Notes: generated by a model from the letters alone, not told the origin. Numbered from the stretch's first letter, positions 5,963 through 14,726 are shown. The stretch: DNA of 38,389 nt from Nitrospirota bacterium (GCA_016208875.1 JACQXD010000021.1:1-38389), one strand, 5' to 3'. Translations and numbers: made by a program.

Positions 5963-6551
5963 TTACTCCTCTGTTTCCTTCAAAACATGAAATGCATACC
6001 ACTTTCCCGCCTTTCACCCTCAACCTCGGTTCCATTGTCTTTTCCTTGCATGTCTCGCAGCGTATGCTCGAATATATCTTTGCCTCCTCCGGCAAAGATA
6101 CCTTTATATGTTTTACCTTAAATAAATTCTTGTCCTTTGCCTTTAAAATAAAATCTATCTTTTTCGACTTCCTCCGATGAACTGCCCTTAATACTACACC
6201 TCCACGATCGCCCTTCACATACCTCTGCCACATCTCTTTTCCCTTCTCTGTCTCAGGCGGCGGTGTCCAGTCTATGGAAATCCTTATTGCCTTACCCGAA
6301 GGTCTTCTTATGAACGTATAAACCTGTTTACCATAATCTTTGAATATAAGGTTCCCTTTTCCGAATGTACATCCCGTCATGACCTGAACTGCATCAACGG
6401 CACATGAGTTGTTTTCTACTACTGCAATAATCTCCTCATCCCTTGCCTTCCTACCAAGCTCTTTCAACGCAAAGAGAGAGACCCTATATCCGAGCACAAG
6501 ACCCGGACATACATGACCGTGAAATCTAACTACCTCGTCCAGTTTTTTCAT
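5934..6551 (-). CDS. FmdE-family protein with C-terminal zinc ribbon
   Basis: The protein has 205 residues. The N-terminal FmdE domain starts with RFHGHVCPGLVLGYR, then ENNSCAVDAVQVMTGCTFGK (residues 46-65), carrying the conserved His and Cys of this fold. The C terminus has RCETCKE and VVCISCFE, a CxxC-CxxC treble-clef or ribbon. FmdE was named after subunit E of formylmethanofuran dehydrogenase, but in bacteria lacking methanofuran these proteins are stand-alone and often tied to molybdenum or tungsten enzyme maturation; the role here is unknown. The gene starts 4 bases after the tyrS stop, so it is co-transcribed. No formylmethanofuran dehydrogenase subunits are in the window. Confidence 0.9.
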   Translation of the reverse strand: MKKLDEVVRFHGHVCPGLVLGYRVSLFALKELGRKARDEEIIAVVENNSCAVDAVQVMTGCTFGKGNLIFKDYGKQVYTFIRRPSGKAIRISIDWTPPPETEKGKEMWQRYVKGDRGGVVLRAVHRRKSKKIDFILKAKDKNLFKVKHIKVSLPEEAKIYSSIRCETCKEKTMEPRLRVKGGKVVCISCFEGNRGVNGKGSTKSD

Positions 6552-6555
6552 TGGT

Positions 6556-7767
6556 TCATTTTGATACTACTCTCAAGAACTTCCTCTTCCCTACCTTGAA
6601 TAGATAGCTTCCCTTTCTAAGTTTGGCCTCGGGATTATCAAATTTTTTATCGTCAATCTTTAGCCCACCCTGTTTTATGATCCTCATAGCCTCACCTGTA
6701 CTTGGAACAAGGTCTGAAAGCTTCATTATCTTCGGGATCCACATCTCATCGCCTTCCCATTCGAGTTCAACAGAGAGTATATCATCCGGAAGCCCCTTAT
6801 CTTTGAAGATGTGCTCGAATTCTTCCTTTGTCTTTAATGCAGCTTCCCTCCCCCGATATCTTTCAACGATCTCCATTGCGAGATTTTCCTTGGCAGTCTT
6901 TGGATGGACGCTTCCCTTTTTTATCCCATCCTTAAGTTCTCCGAGTTCTTCCAAAGATATATGACTCAGAAGTTCATAGTATCTGAGCATAAGGGCATCG
7001 CCTATGGACATCAATTTCCCGAACATTTCCTTTGAAGTCTCCGTAATCCCGATATAATTCCCAAGGCTCTTTGACATCTTGTTCACACCGTCCAATCCCT
7101 CAAGGAGCGGCATCAGAACGACTGCTTGTTCCTCGACTCCAAACTTTCTCTGCAATGTCCTTCCCATGAGGATATTGAATTTCTGGTCCGTGCCTCCAAG
7201 CTCTACGTCGGCCTTTAGATAAACGGAATCATATGCCTGGAATAGGGGATAGTAGAATTCGAGTATGGTTATGTCCTGCTGGGTTTCGAAACGTTTCTTA
7301 AAATCCTCTCTTTCGAGCATCCTTGCGACCGTCTGCATAGAGCCGAGCCTTACAATATCCATAACATTCATCTTTGCAAGCCACTCGCTGTTGAATACGA
7401 CCTTTGTCTTTTCGGGCTCTAATATCTTAAATATCTGTTCTTTATAAGTATCGGCGTTTTTCAGCACGTCTTCTCTCGTCAACGGTTTCCTTGTCTCGGA
7501 CCTTCCGGTCGGGTCGCCTATCATGCCTGTAAAATCTCCGATCAAAAATATTACCTCATGCCCGAGTTCCTGAAACTGTCGCATCTTCTCAAGAAGCACG
7601 GTATGTCCAAGATGTATATCGGGGGCCGTGGGATCGAATCCTGCCTTAACCTTGAGAGGTCTGCTTTCTTTGCAGGATATTTCGAGTTTCTGAAGCAGAT
7701 CCTTCTCGATGATTATCTCAACCGCACCCCTTTTGACGATCTCAAGCTGCTTTTCCGGTTCCAACAT
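6556..7767 (-). CDS. tyrS: Tyrosyl-tRNA synthetase
   Basis: The 403-residue class I synthetase attaches tyrosine to tRNA-Tyr. The HIGH-type motif appears as PDIHLGHT near residue 49, the KMSKS loop as NKMSKSLG near residue 230, and an S4-like RNA-binding domain ends the protein ([17 protein letters not shown], then [18 protein letters not shown]). The spacing and the [13 protein letters not shown] form fit the bacterial TyrS group with the shorter N terminus (TyrZ-like). It is the first gene of the tyrS-fmdE-orf60-argB operon. No Shine-Dalgarno site is visible before ATG 7767, and a promoter candidate ends only 8 bases upstream, so the mRNA may be almost leaderless. No T-box was seen in the short upstream gap. 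Confidence 0.97.
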   Translation of the reverse strand: MLEPEKQLEIVKRGAVEIIIEKDLLQKLEISCKESRPLKVKAGFDPTAPDIHLGHTVLLEKMRQFQELGHEVIFLIGDFTGMIGDPTGRSETRKPLTREDVLKNADTYKEQIFKILEPEKTKVVFNSEWLAKMNVMDIVRLGSMQTVARMLEREDFKKRFETQQDITILEFYYPLFQAYDSVYLKADVELGGTDQKFNILMGRTLQRKFGVEEQAVVLMPLLEGLDGVNKMSKSLGNYIGITETSKEMFGKLMSIGDALMLRYYELLSHISLEELGELKDGIKKGSVHPKTAKENLAMEIVERYRGREAALKTKEEFEHIFKDKGLPDDILSVELEWEGDEMWIPKIMKLSDLVPSTGEAMRIIKQGGLKIDDKKFDNPEAKLRKGSYLFKVGKRKFLRVVSK

Positions 7768-7775
7768 AGTTAATT

Positions 7776-7805
7776 ATGATAAAATTTAGCGGCAGGATAC
7801 GTCAA
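7776..7805 (-). promoter_or_regulatory. Candidate promoter of the tyrS operon with almost no leader
   Basis: On the minus strand TTGACG (7800-7805) is followed after 18 bases by TATCAT (7776-7781). Only 8 bases separate the -10 box from the tyrS ATG. If this promoter is used, transcription starts at or next to the start codon. The boxes are imperfect and the spacing is at the upper limit. Confidence 0.35.
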
Positions 7806-7840
7806 TTATACTGGAAGTACATTTGATGAAAGATTTTTTA

Positions 7841-8503
7841 TTAAGGCTTCACTTTCTCTATTAGGAGATGCAACTTAAACCACTCAGCCGCTAAGAGAGC
7901 TACCTTTTCCAATGCCCCGGTCTCCTCAAACAGGTGTGTCGCACCGGGAATAATTTTCATTTCCTTTTCAGCCTTAATCAGCCTGTATGCCTGTCTATTG
8001 AGCTCGATTACAACATCGTCATATCCTCCCACGATCAGGAGGATCGGAGATTTTATACGCCCCAACGCCTGCTCTGCAAGGTCGGGACGACCGCCCCGAG
8101 ATACGATTGCACCTATGACCGTACCGATATCCGCTGCAGCCTTTATGGCAGCAGCAGCCCCTGTGCTTGCCCCAAAATAACCGATATTGAGATTCCCTGT
8201 TTGCTTTTCACTTATGACCCATCGGGTTGTGTCTTTCAGACGATCTGCGAGAAGAGAAATATCAAAACGGGTTTCGTATACTGTGTCTTCCTCCTCGGTA
8301 AGCAGGTCAAAAAGAAGCGTGCCGATACCGGCCTCCAGAAGTTTATCGGCAACAAATTTATTCCTCCGGCTATGCCTGCTGCTTCCACTTCCATGGGCAA
8401 ATACAACAATAGACATTGCCCCCTCAGGAAGGGAGAGAAAACCTTCGAGAACAACGGTACCTGCAGGGATATGGACTAACTTTTGAGAAATATTATCAGA
8501 CAT
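7841..8503 (-). CDS. Alpha/beta hydrolase, dienelactone hydrolase-like
   Basis: The 220-residue cytoplasmic enzyme has the alpha/beta-hydrolase order. An oxyanion region HGSGSSRHSRRNK lies near residue 36, the nucleophile serine sits in YFGASTGAAAAI near residue 114, the likely acid is in VGGYDDVVIELN near residue 168, and the histidine is in GATHLFEETGALE near residue 190. The 'GSGSSRHSxRNxxVA' form is typical of a DLH-like group often found as stand-alone proteins or fused to phosphoribosyltransferases. The substrate is unknown. It is transcribed apart from tyrS (73-base gap) and purC (145-base gap in which I see no gene or clear terminator). Confidence 0.85.
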   Translation of the reverse strand: MSDNISQKLVHIPAGTVVLEGFLSLPEGAMSIVVFAHGSGSSRHSRRNKFVADKLLEAGIGTLLFDLLTEEEDTVYETRFDISLLADRLKDTTRWVISEKQTGNLNIGYFGASTGAAAAIKAAADIGTVIGAIVSRGGRPDLAEQALGRIKSPILLIVGGYDDVVIELNRQAYRLIKAEKEMKIIPGATHLFEETGALEKVALLAAEWFKLHLLIEKVKP

Positions 8504-8648
8504 ACGTTGACCTTCTCTTAACTCTTAAGATAAGTGCAGCATACATACGCGTCCCTCGACAGAACCCATCTTTTTTCTAAATCATATCAAAAAAATAAAA
8601 AAGTTCAAGTAGAGTTATGGGGAACAGCTCTTTGATCAAATCTTAAAC

Positions 8649-9611
8649 TCAAACCGTAAGGATAGAGAGTATCTCTCTGTATCTTCCGGCGGTCTTTTCC
8701 ACAATCTCATCAGGAAGACGCGGCCCCGGATATGTCTGGTCCCAGTCGAGGGTCAGAAGATAGTCCCTTACGATCTGTTTATCGTAGCTGTCCTGTCCCT
8801 TTCCCGGCTTATAATCTTTTATCGCCCAGAACCTCGATGAATCAGGCGTAAGGAGTTCGTCTATGAGGATTAATTTATCTTCTTCATGCTCTGACCCTTT
8901 GACACTTTGATCCTTTGATACTTCTTGACCCTTTGACCCTTTGACTCTTTGACCCTTTGACTCTTTTAATAGGCCGAATTCCATTTTTGTATCTGCGATT
9001 ATCACTCCCTTTTTCTCTGCCAACTCCCTTGCCCTTTTATAAACCGTAAGACTCGAATCCTTGAGCCTTACAGCCTTTTCTTCACCCACGATCTTTTTCA
9101 TCTCATCAAAGCTTATGTTTATGTCATGACCCTCCTCAGCCTTTGTGCTTGGAGTGAATATGGGCTCGTCGAGACGCGACGATTCTACAAGCCCTTTAGG
9201 AAGATTTATACCGCAGACTATACCCGATTTTTTATATTCCTTCCACCCCGAGCCGGAAAGGTATCCTCTGACAATGCATTCAACAGGCATGGGCTCTGCC
9301 TTTTTTACAAGCATACTCCTTCCTTCGAGAATATTTTTGTATTTGTGCAAGACCTGCGGATAGTCTTTTACATCGGTTGCAACAATATGGTTTTCGATAA
9401 TATCCTTCATCTGATTGAACCAGTATATGGAAATCTGCGTTAAGACCCTCCCTTTATCTTTAATCCCATTTGGAAGCACTACATCAAATGCAGATATCCT
9501 GTCTGTAGCAATAATTAGAAGATGATTATCAACCTCATAAACATCCCGCACCTTTCCTCGTCTAAGAAATTTTACATCCTCTAAATCCGTTTCAATCACC
9601 ACATCCGCCAT
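8649..9611 (-). CDS. purC: Phosphoribosylaminoimidazole-succinocarboxamide synthase (SAICAR synthase) with an in-frame repeat insert
   Basis: PurC joins CAIR and aspartate using ATP in purine synthesis. The 320-residue product shows LRRGKVRDVYEVDNHLLII at the start, AEPMPVECIVRGYLSGSGW, DELLTPDSSRFW and IVRDYLLTLDW. The frame opens at TTG 9623, but GGAGGAA lies 6 bases before ATG 9611, which is therefore chosen. Residues about 214-243 (KGQRVKGSKGQEVSKDQSVK, then GSEHEED) replace the short turn that normally links 'FEFG' to 'LIDE'. This insert is encoded by an 8-base tandem repeat. The core motifs on both sides are intact, so the enzyme is probably active, with a basic, flexible loop. Confidence 0.95.
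   Translation of the reverse strand: MADVVIETDLEDVKFLRRGKVRDVYEVDNHLLIIATDRISAFDVVLPNGIKDKGRVLTQISIYWFNQMKDIIENHIVATDVKDYPQVLHKYKNILEGRSMLVKKAEPMPVECIVRGYLSGSGWKEYKKSGIVCGINLPKGLVESSRLDEPIFTPSTKAEEGHDINISFDEMKKIVGEEKAVRLKDSSLTVYKRARELAEKKGVIIADTKMEFGLLKESKGQRVKGSKGQEVSKDQSVKGSEHEEDKLILIDELLTPDSSRFWAIKDYKPGKGQDSYDKQIVRDYLLTLDWDQTYPGPRLPDEIVEKTAGRYREILSILTV
8888..8968. repeat. 8-base tandem repeat inserted in frame in purC
   Basis: The plus strand reads repeated CTTTGACY units (for example CTTTGACCCTTTGACTCTTT near 8930-8950), with more degraded copies toward 8890. Read in the purC frame it has no stop and encodes Lys/Gly/Ser/Gln-rich residues. Because 8 is not a multiple of 3, gain or loss of single units would shift the frame. 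Confidence 0.85.
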
Positions 9612-9715
9612 TTCTTCCTCCAAGATATTTTCATACTATTCTTTGATTCATCCGAAACATATTTATCTCCGTGATAGCCTTTATCCGATATTCTGATTGC
9701 CGTTGAAGCGGGGTC

Positions 9716-11599
9716 TCATTCGTAATTTTCATTATCAAACAATGAAGGTTTCCTTGAAAATAATTTGTTTATTAGATATTGGGGGCTATAAGGCTTTCCC
9801 TTTCTGATTATATAACCGTCCTTTTCCAATCTATTAATCCTATATCTCATTTGTCTTTTAAATATGTCATAATCTTTAATGTTAGTAACAGCTTTTTTAT
9901 CTCTAAGATATAAATAGTTTCCGATAAGGTTAGCGCTAACTTCAGCAGTCATGCTGAATTCATTATGCTGGTAAATTGCCTCAAGAATTACTTTGTATTC
10001 ATTATTAAGATCATCATATGCTCCCCCGAAAATTTCCCTCATTTCTGTTGAGAATTCCCTTTTAGTTAAATTTCTGTCAACAATATATACAGGATACAAA
10101 GCAGGACTCGAAGAGAGTTTCATAATAATGCCATAAGCTTCTAAATCATTGATGACTTCGTAATGGTTATTATCAGGCGTAAGCAATATCGTGTATCGTT
10201 CCGATTTGTTTAACAATTCCGACTTATAAAAATAAGCAAGTACAGTTTTTTGTTCATTTGTCAATTCTCTTCCGCTCGTCTTGTGTATAATGTATTTTGA
10301 AAAGCTATTTATCCAAATAATCATTTCATCATCTAACACTTTACCCTTTTGAATAAATAAACCAATATCATTTTCAGCATATAATCTGTAATAGGGAATA
10401 TCTATAGAATTAGCAAGGGCAAAATTTGTTAGGGTAGACATGCCCCACCCTTTACCTTCCCATCGGTCAAAAGATTTCAAAACATCTGCCAGATTAGGAT
10501 TTTGGGCTTTTGGAATAGGTATAATCCTTCTTACCGGAATAGCCTCATCGGATCGCAATAATTGCTCTTGTTTAAATTTCCCGGGATTTCTTATTTCAAT
10601 ATGCTTATTGGGAATAATTGTTATATTGGCAAATCTGTCATTACTATAATCACGATGAGCTAAAGCATTGTTGACTGTTTCACGAATAACTCTTTCAGGA
10701 TATTCAAATAATACAGAGCCTCCTTTTTCTGTTTTAATGCCTGTACCTGTTTTGCCAAAAACAAAACCGATACAGTTTTCCATTAAACTAATTATATTGT
10801 CCTTATAAACCTTTTTGTCATTAGCTACTTCAATGCCCGTATCGAAAAAACAATCAATCTGACAACGACCTCCTACATAATCATATATGTGTTTGCCACA
10901 AACGAGCATACCTAATAAAGTGGGATTATTATCTCTGACAAATTTTTTGCGACTAAGAAAAGATAATGCGGAAGGAATATCGGGCTTTAAAGTTTCTACT
11001 TTGACATCTTTGTTTAATCTCAGAATGTATTCATTAAGCTTATCGATATCCAGTTCATCAAGGGTTGCATTTGGAATGAACTGCAATTCTCTTGCTTTTT
11101 GCAATTCTATCTTCAGTTCTTTTTGTGCCTTGATTTTATCTTCGGGAATACGCTTATCACCGGTCAGTTGCCTTTCATAAGCTTCCCTATTGTATAAAAC
11201 ATACTTTTGTTCGTCAGGTAATTTCTCAATAAATATTATGCACACCAGACCGTCCAAAAATGAGTGTAATTCCATTAGATCAGGTCTGATAAATTCACTT
11301 AAATCTAATTCTCTGTATTCATCATCGGTGAATCGGGCGGGCAGTTGTTTTACCTTACTCTCATTGTTAGGATTAAATTTGGTAAACCTAAATTGCTTTT
11401 GTTTAGTATCCTCTTTTATTCCAATCACAATTATGCCTCCCCTCGTATTGAGAAAGGCGCAAACCGATTTATAAAGTTCTTTCCAGTCATCACCGGTCGA
11501 AAGGTCTTTTAGTTCGATCTTATCGGTTTCAATTTGTTCATAAGTATCTTCTTTAATATGTTTTTCTATTTGCTGCAATATCCTGTCTATCTCTCTCAT
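9716..11599 (-). CDS. AlbA_2 (Schlafen-type) DNA-binding and GHKL ATPase-like protein
   Basis: The 627-residue protein matches the COG2865 type of 'putative DNA-binding ATP-binding protein'. The N-terminal 170 residues are an AlbA_2 domain (KIELKDLSTGDDWKELYKSV, then FLNTRGGIIVIGIKED). Residues about 300-400 resemble a GHKL ATPase: RETVNNALAHRDYSNDR for the N box, IEIRNPGKF, and GKGWGMSTLTNFALANSI for the glycine-rich lid. The C terminus (RQMRYRINRLEKDGYIIRKG) looks like a winged helix. Such proteins are often annotated as regulators and are frequent in accessory or defence regions; several AlbA_2/Schlafen proteins are tied to anti-phage functions, but I cannot show that here. It lies between purC and the ATPase gene. 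Confidence 0.85.
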   Translation of the reverse strand: MREIDRILQQIEKHIKEDTYEQIETDKIELKDLSTGDDWKELYKSVCAFLNTRGGIIVIGIKEDTKQKQFRFTKFNPNNESKVKQLPARFTDDEYRELDLSEFIRPDLMELHSFLDGLVCIIFIEKLPDEQKYVLYNREAYERQLTGDKRIPEDKIKAQKELKIELQKARELQFIPNATLDELDIDKLNEYILRLNKDVKVETLKPDIPSALSFLSRKKFVRDNNPTLLGMLVCGKHIYDYVGGRCQIDCFFDTGIEVANDKKVYKDNIISLMENCIGFVFGKTGTGIKTEKGGSVLFEYPERVIRETVNNALAHRDYSNDRFANITIIPNKHIEIRNPGKFKQEQLLRSDEAIPVRRIIPIPKAQNPNLADVLKSFDRWEGKGWGMSTLTNFALANSIDIPYYRLYAENDIGLFIQKGKVLDDEMIIWINSFSKYIIHKTSGRELTNEQKTVLAYFYKSELLNKSERYTILLTPDNNHYEVINDLEAYGIIMKLSSSPALYPVYIVDRNLTKREFSTEMREIFGGAYDDLNNEYKVILEAIYQHNEFSMTAEVSANLIGNYLYLRDKKAVTNIKDYDIFKRQMRYRINRLEKDGYIIRKGKPYSPQYLINKLFSRKPSLFDNENYE

Positions 11600-11602
11600 T
11601 AC

Positions 11603-11770
11603 CTAGTTCCTCTCATTACGCCGCCTTAAAAAATCTACACTGCATTCCGTATTGGTCTTAAGTTGGTCGTTACCCGTAAACAAAATGATTCTCCATTCAT
11701 TATCTTCCCCACTTATATTGCGTGACTGCTCTATGTTACCAAAAATGTATGTTTTTTTACTCCCTTGCAT
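11603..11770 (-). CDS. Possible 55-residue upstream protein (uncertain)
   Basis: An ATG at 11770 opens a 55-codon frame (MQGSKKTYIFGNIEQSRNIS and onward, ending SVDFLRRRNERN) whose TAG lies 3 bases before the ATG of the AlbA_2 gene. The placement suggests translational coupling, but no family is recognised and the ribosome site (AGGA right at the ATG) is poor. It could be the remnant of a longer gene or a chance frame. The rest of the 272-base gap at 11600-11871 holds nothing else I can name. Confidence 0.3.
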   Translation of the reverse strand: MQGSKKTYIFGNIEQSRNISGEDNEWRIILFTGNDQLKTNTECSVDFLRRRNERN

Positions 11771-11871
11771 TCCTGCGAAATCCGATTTTTCTCCCCGCTT
11801 CCGGGATCATAACTACTTTATCGAATAAAGTTTTAACCCTGTCTCGCCTTTAATACGCTCAAATCCGTCTT

Positions 11872-14616
11872 TTATCTCTTTCTCCTCCTGAATAATTTTT
11901 CTACCTCCACTGCAAAGAATACCACAGACGATATGCCGAATGTAAACAGCATTTCATTAAAACTCAATGACTGGGTCTTGAATATGGGATTTAAAAAAGG
12001 GACATAGATAGTTGCAAGCTGAAACCCGAAACTAAGGATAACTGCCCCGAGGAGAGGTTTATTCGAAAATATCCCGATCTTAAACAGCGATTCTTTTTCG
12101 GATCTTATAGCAAGGACATGACCGAGTTGTGTAAGGCATAAAACAGTAAATACCATTGTCTGCCAATGTGAATTGCCGATCTTAATCGCCCATGCCTGAA
12201 CAAATAAGACAACACCTGCCATTAAAAGACCTACCCATACGGCATGAAGCCCCAATCCACCGGCAAATATGCTTTCCTTCGGATCCCTCGGCGGCCTTTT
12301 CATCACATCGCTTTCCGCAGGCTCGACGGATAACGCCAGCGCAGGCAGTCCGTCGGTCATAAGATTTATCCAGAGTATATGGATAGGCAGCAGCGGGATC
12401 GGGAGTCCTACGAGGGGGGCGAGGAACAACGTCCATATCTCGCCTGAATTTGTCGAAAGGAGGTATTTTGCAAATTTCCTGATATTGTCGTATATCTTCC
12501 TCCCCTCCTTTACCGCTTTAACAATCGTTGCAAAATTATCGTCGAGGAGTATCATATGAGCCGATTCCTTTGCCACATCCGTTCCGGTAATTCCCATCGC
12601 TATTCCGATATCCGCTCTCTTTAATGCCGGTGCGTCATTGACGCCGTCGCCGGTCATAGCGACAAACTGCCCCCTATCCTGAAGTGCCTTTACTATCTTT
12701 AATTTCTGCTCCGGTGCAACCCGTGCATAAACGCTTATATGCTCCACCTCGTTTTCAAATCTATCGAGAGAAAGCCTTTCGAGTTCCCTTCCTGTTATCA
12801 CATCATCATGTTCGCCGAGCATCCCTATCCTCTTTGCAATCGCCCATGCAGTAATCGGATGGTCCCCTGTGATCATCACAGGCTTTATCCCTGCACTCTT
12901 GCACAACGAGACCGCATCTTTTGCCTCTTCCCTCGGAGGATCCATTATACCGACAAGACCGAGAATTGTAAGGTCTGCTTCTGCATTCTCCGGATTTATA
13001 TCACGTGGTAATGCATCCCATCCCCTCATCGCAAAACTAAGCACCCTCAATCCATCGGCAGCCATCTTTTCGGTTATGCGTTGAATCTCTTCTTTATCTA
13101 TTGCCTTTATGCCTTCGGATGTCAGGATACCGTTGGATTTGTCTATAAGCACCTCGACCGCACCTTTGGTAAAAGAGATAAAGGATGCATGATTCATGAT
13201 GCATGATTCACGATACCCCCCTTCAATTCCCCCCTTATCAAGGAGGGACAGAGGGGGGTGTATCGTGTATCGTGTATCCGGCATCCTGTGGAACGTTGTC
13301 ATGCATTTTCTATCGGAATCGAAGGGGATCTCTGCAACCCGCGGAAAATACTCTTCGATCTCTCTTTTATCGTATTCCGCGTCTTTTGCAAACGAAAAAA
13401 TCGCTGTTTCCGTCGGGTCTCCGATAACATTTCCGTCCTTATCAATAGCCACATCATTGTTAAGGGAAAGGGCAGTCATTAGTTGGTGAATGGGTGAACG
13501 ATTGCAGATTGCGGATTGCGGATTGCGGATTGCGGAATCAGATAGCTGATTGCTGATAACTGACGGCTGAGAGCTAATCACCTGACCGTTAACATAAATC
13601 TCCTCCACCATCATCTTGTTCAACGTAAGGGTGCCTGTCTTATCGGAGCATATGTATGTTACCGAACCGAGGGTTTCGACGGCAGGCAGCTTTCGCACCA
13701 GTGCATTCTGCCTTATCATCTTCTTTGCACCGAGGGCAAGAGAAATGGTAATTACGGCCGGAAGTGCCTCCGGTATCGCTGCAACGGCAAGCGATATGGC
13801 CGTGAGTAACATTAATAGCGGCGGTTCACCCCTCATAACCCCGATACCAAAAACAATCGCACATATAGCGAGAACGGCGATTGCGAGCTTTTGACCAAAC
13901 ACGGCAAGCCTTTTCTGAAGAGGCGTCTTCACCTCTTCTTCTTCCTGAAGCATTGTAGCGATCTTACCGAGTTCCGTATCCATACCTGTCGCTATAACCG
14001 TACCTATTCCCCTTCCATAAGAAACCATTGTGCCTTTATAGACCATGTTTTTTCTGTCACCCAGAGGCAGCATTTCATCGTGTAATGCCTTTGTATGCTT
14101 TTCCACGGCTACAGACTCTCCTGTAAGGGCAGCCTCTTCCATCTTCAATTGAGCAGCCTCTATAAGTCTCATATCTGCCGGCACGAATCTTCCTGCTTCA
14201 AGGGTTACGATATCTCCGGGAACGATTTCAGAGGCAGAAACGTTAGCATGTCTGCCGTCTCTTATTACGGTGAGTGTAGGGGTTGCCATCTTCTTGAGGG
14301 CTGCCATTGCCTTCTCAGCCCTGTATTCCTGAATAAATCCTATAACGGCATTAAGTATAACTATTACGATTATGGCAATCGTGTCGGAAGGTTCTCCGAT
14401 GATCCCGGATATGATCGCAGCAGCAATGAGGACAAGGATCATAAAGTCCCTGAACTGGTCGAGCAGAATCATGAAAACAGTCTTCTTCTTTTTCTCCTTT
14501 AATTCATTCGGGCCGTATTCTTTAAGGCGTTTCTGTACGTCCCCGGAAGAAAGTCCCTTTAACGAGGAATTCAACTGTTCTAATACGTCTTCTATCTCTC
14601 TCTGATGCCAGCGCAT
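11872..14616 (-). CDS. Calcium-type P-type ATPase (P2A-like) with two in-frame repeat inserts
   Basis: The 914-residue integral membrane pump has a cation ATPase N-terminal domain, actuator loop (LTGES), phosphorylation motif DKTGTLT (Asp about 325), MITGDHP, and the hinge [32 protein letters not shown] in M4 and [13 protein letters not shown] in M6 fit the SERCA/PMCA-like bacterial Ca2+-ATPases, though other divalent cations are possible. ATG 14616 is preferred to the upstream TTG 14658. Two inserts lie in the nucleotide-binding domain: about residues 345-378 ([18 protein letters not shown]) and about 442-477 ([19 protein letters not shown]). Both are encoded by repeat DNA and neither breaks the frame. 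Catalytic motifs are complete, so the pump is probably functional. Confidence 0.95.
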   Translation of the reverse strand: MRWHQREIEDVLEQLNSSLKGLSSGDVQKRLKEYGPNELKEKKKKTVFMILLDQFRDFMILVLIAAAIISGIIGEPSDTIAIIVIVILNAVIGFIQEYRAEKAMAALKKMATPTLTVIRDGRHANVSASEIVPGDIVTLEAGRFVPADMRLIEAAQLKMEEAALTGESVAVEKHTKALHDEMLPLGDRKNMVYKGTMVSYGRGIGTVIATGMDTELGKIATMLQEEEEVKTPLQKRLAVFGQKLAIAVLAICAIVFGIGVMRGEPPLLMLLTAISLAVAAIPEALPAVITISLALGAKKMIRQNALVRKLPAVETLGSVTYICSDKTGTLTLNKMMVEEIYVNGQVISSQPSVISNQLSDSAIRNPQSAICNRSPIHQLMTALSLNNDVAIDKDGNVIGDPTETAIFSFAKDAEYDKREIEEYFPRVAEIPFDSDRKCMTTFHRMPDTRYTIHPPLSLLDKGGIEGGYRESCIMNHASFISFTKGAVEVLIDKSNGILTSEGIKAIDKEEIQRITEKMAADGLRVLSFAMRGWDALPRDINPENAEADLTILGLVGIMDPPREEAKDAVSLCKSAGIKPVMITGDHPITAWAIAKRIGMLGEHDDVITGRELERLSLDRFENEVEHISVYARVAPEQKLKIVKALQDRGQFVAMTGDGVNDAPALKRADIGIAMGITGTDVAKESAHMILLDDNFATIVKAVKEGRKIYDNIRKFAKYLLSTNSGEIWTLFLAPLVGLPIPLLPIHILWINLMTDGLPALALSVEPAESDVMKRPPRDPKESIFAGGLGLHAVWVGLLMAGVVLFVQAWAIKIGNSHWQTMVFTVLCLTQLGHVLAIRSEKESLFKIGIFSNKPLLGAVILSFGFQLATIYVPFLNPIFKTQSLSFNEMLFTFGISSVVFFAVEVEKLFRRRKR
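13184..13286. repeat. Nested palindromic repeat inserted in frame in the ATPase gene
   Basis: The outer arms at 13209-13222 (CACGATACCCCCCT) and 13252-13267 (AGGGGGGTGTATCGTG, counting from base 13252 with an A/G offset) are complementary apart from a two-base bulge. Inside them TCCCCCCTT and AAGGAGGGA form a second stem around ATC. Flanks carry direct repeats: CATGATT three times on the left and ATCGTGT on the right. It resembles dispersed intergenic palindromes, yet it is translated as about 34 residues in the nucleotide-binding domain. Confidence 0.8.
13480..13582. repeat. 7-base tandem repeat inserted in frame in the ATPase gene
   Basis: Five successive 7-base units, ATTGCAG then four ATTGCGG, occupy 13501-13535. 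Degraded relatives (GATAGCTGATTGCTGATAAC) follow to about 13582. Three units equal 21 bases, so a perfect array encodes a seven-residue repeat of the RNPQSAI type, seen here as [13 protein letters not shown]. The chosen frame is free of stops. Confidence 0.88.
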
Positions 14617-14670
14617 AACCTTATAAATAAACCTTCCTAATGTTTTATATGACCGCAAAAAATGCGATTG

Positions 14671-14726
14671 AAAAAGACAAAAAGACCCTTGCCGGAATAA
14701 TTAATCTTCGTGGTAAGGGCCTTTTT
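14671..14726 (-). terminator. Rho-independent terminator after the zinc-ribbon gene
   Basis: On the minus strand AAAAAGGCCCTTACC pairs with GGCAAGGGTCTTTTT across a loop of about 18 bases, with one mismatch and one wobble, and is followed by GTCTTTTTC. The stem uses one arm that belongs to the duplicated 184-base block, so only this outer copy of the block forms the full hairpin. Confidence 0.7.

Noticed and set aside
5934-6551. Evidence for a methanofuran pathway
   Set aside because: Only a stand-alone FmdE-family protein with a zinc ribbon is present; the catalytic subunits are absent.
7934-8479. 181-residue plus-strand frame
   Set aside because: It is antisense to the alpha/beta hydrolase, whose catalytic motifs are complete.
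8504-8648. Possible terminator or small RNA in the hydrolase-purC gap
   Set aside because: A T-rich and an A-rich run occur, but no stable stem joins them; nothing is supportable.
12182-13489. Several frames of 70-97 residues within the ATPase gene
   Set aside because: All are shadows of the P-type ATPase frame, which is continuous and carries every catalytic motif.
9716-14616. Genomic island bounded by tRNA-Ser
   Set aside because: No integrase and no direct repeat of the tRNA 3' end were seen; the genes between are largely housekeeping.
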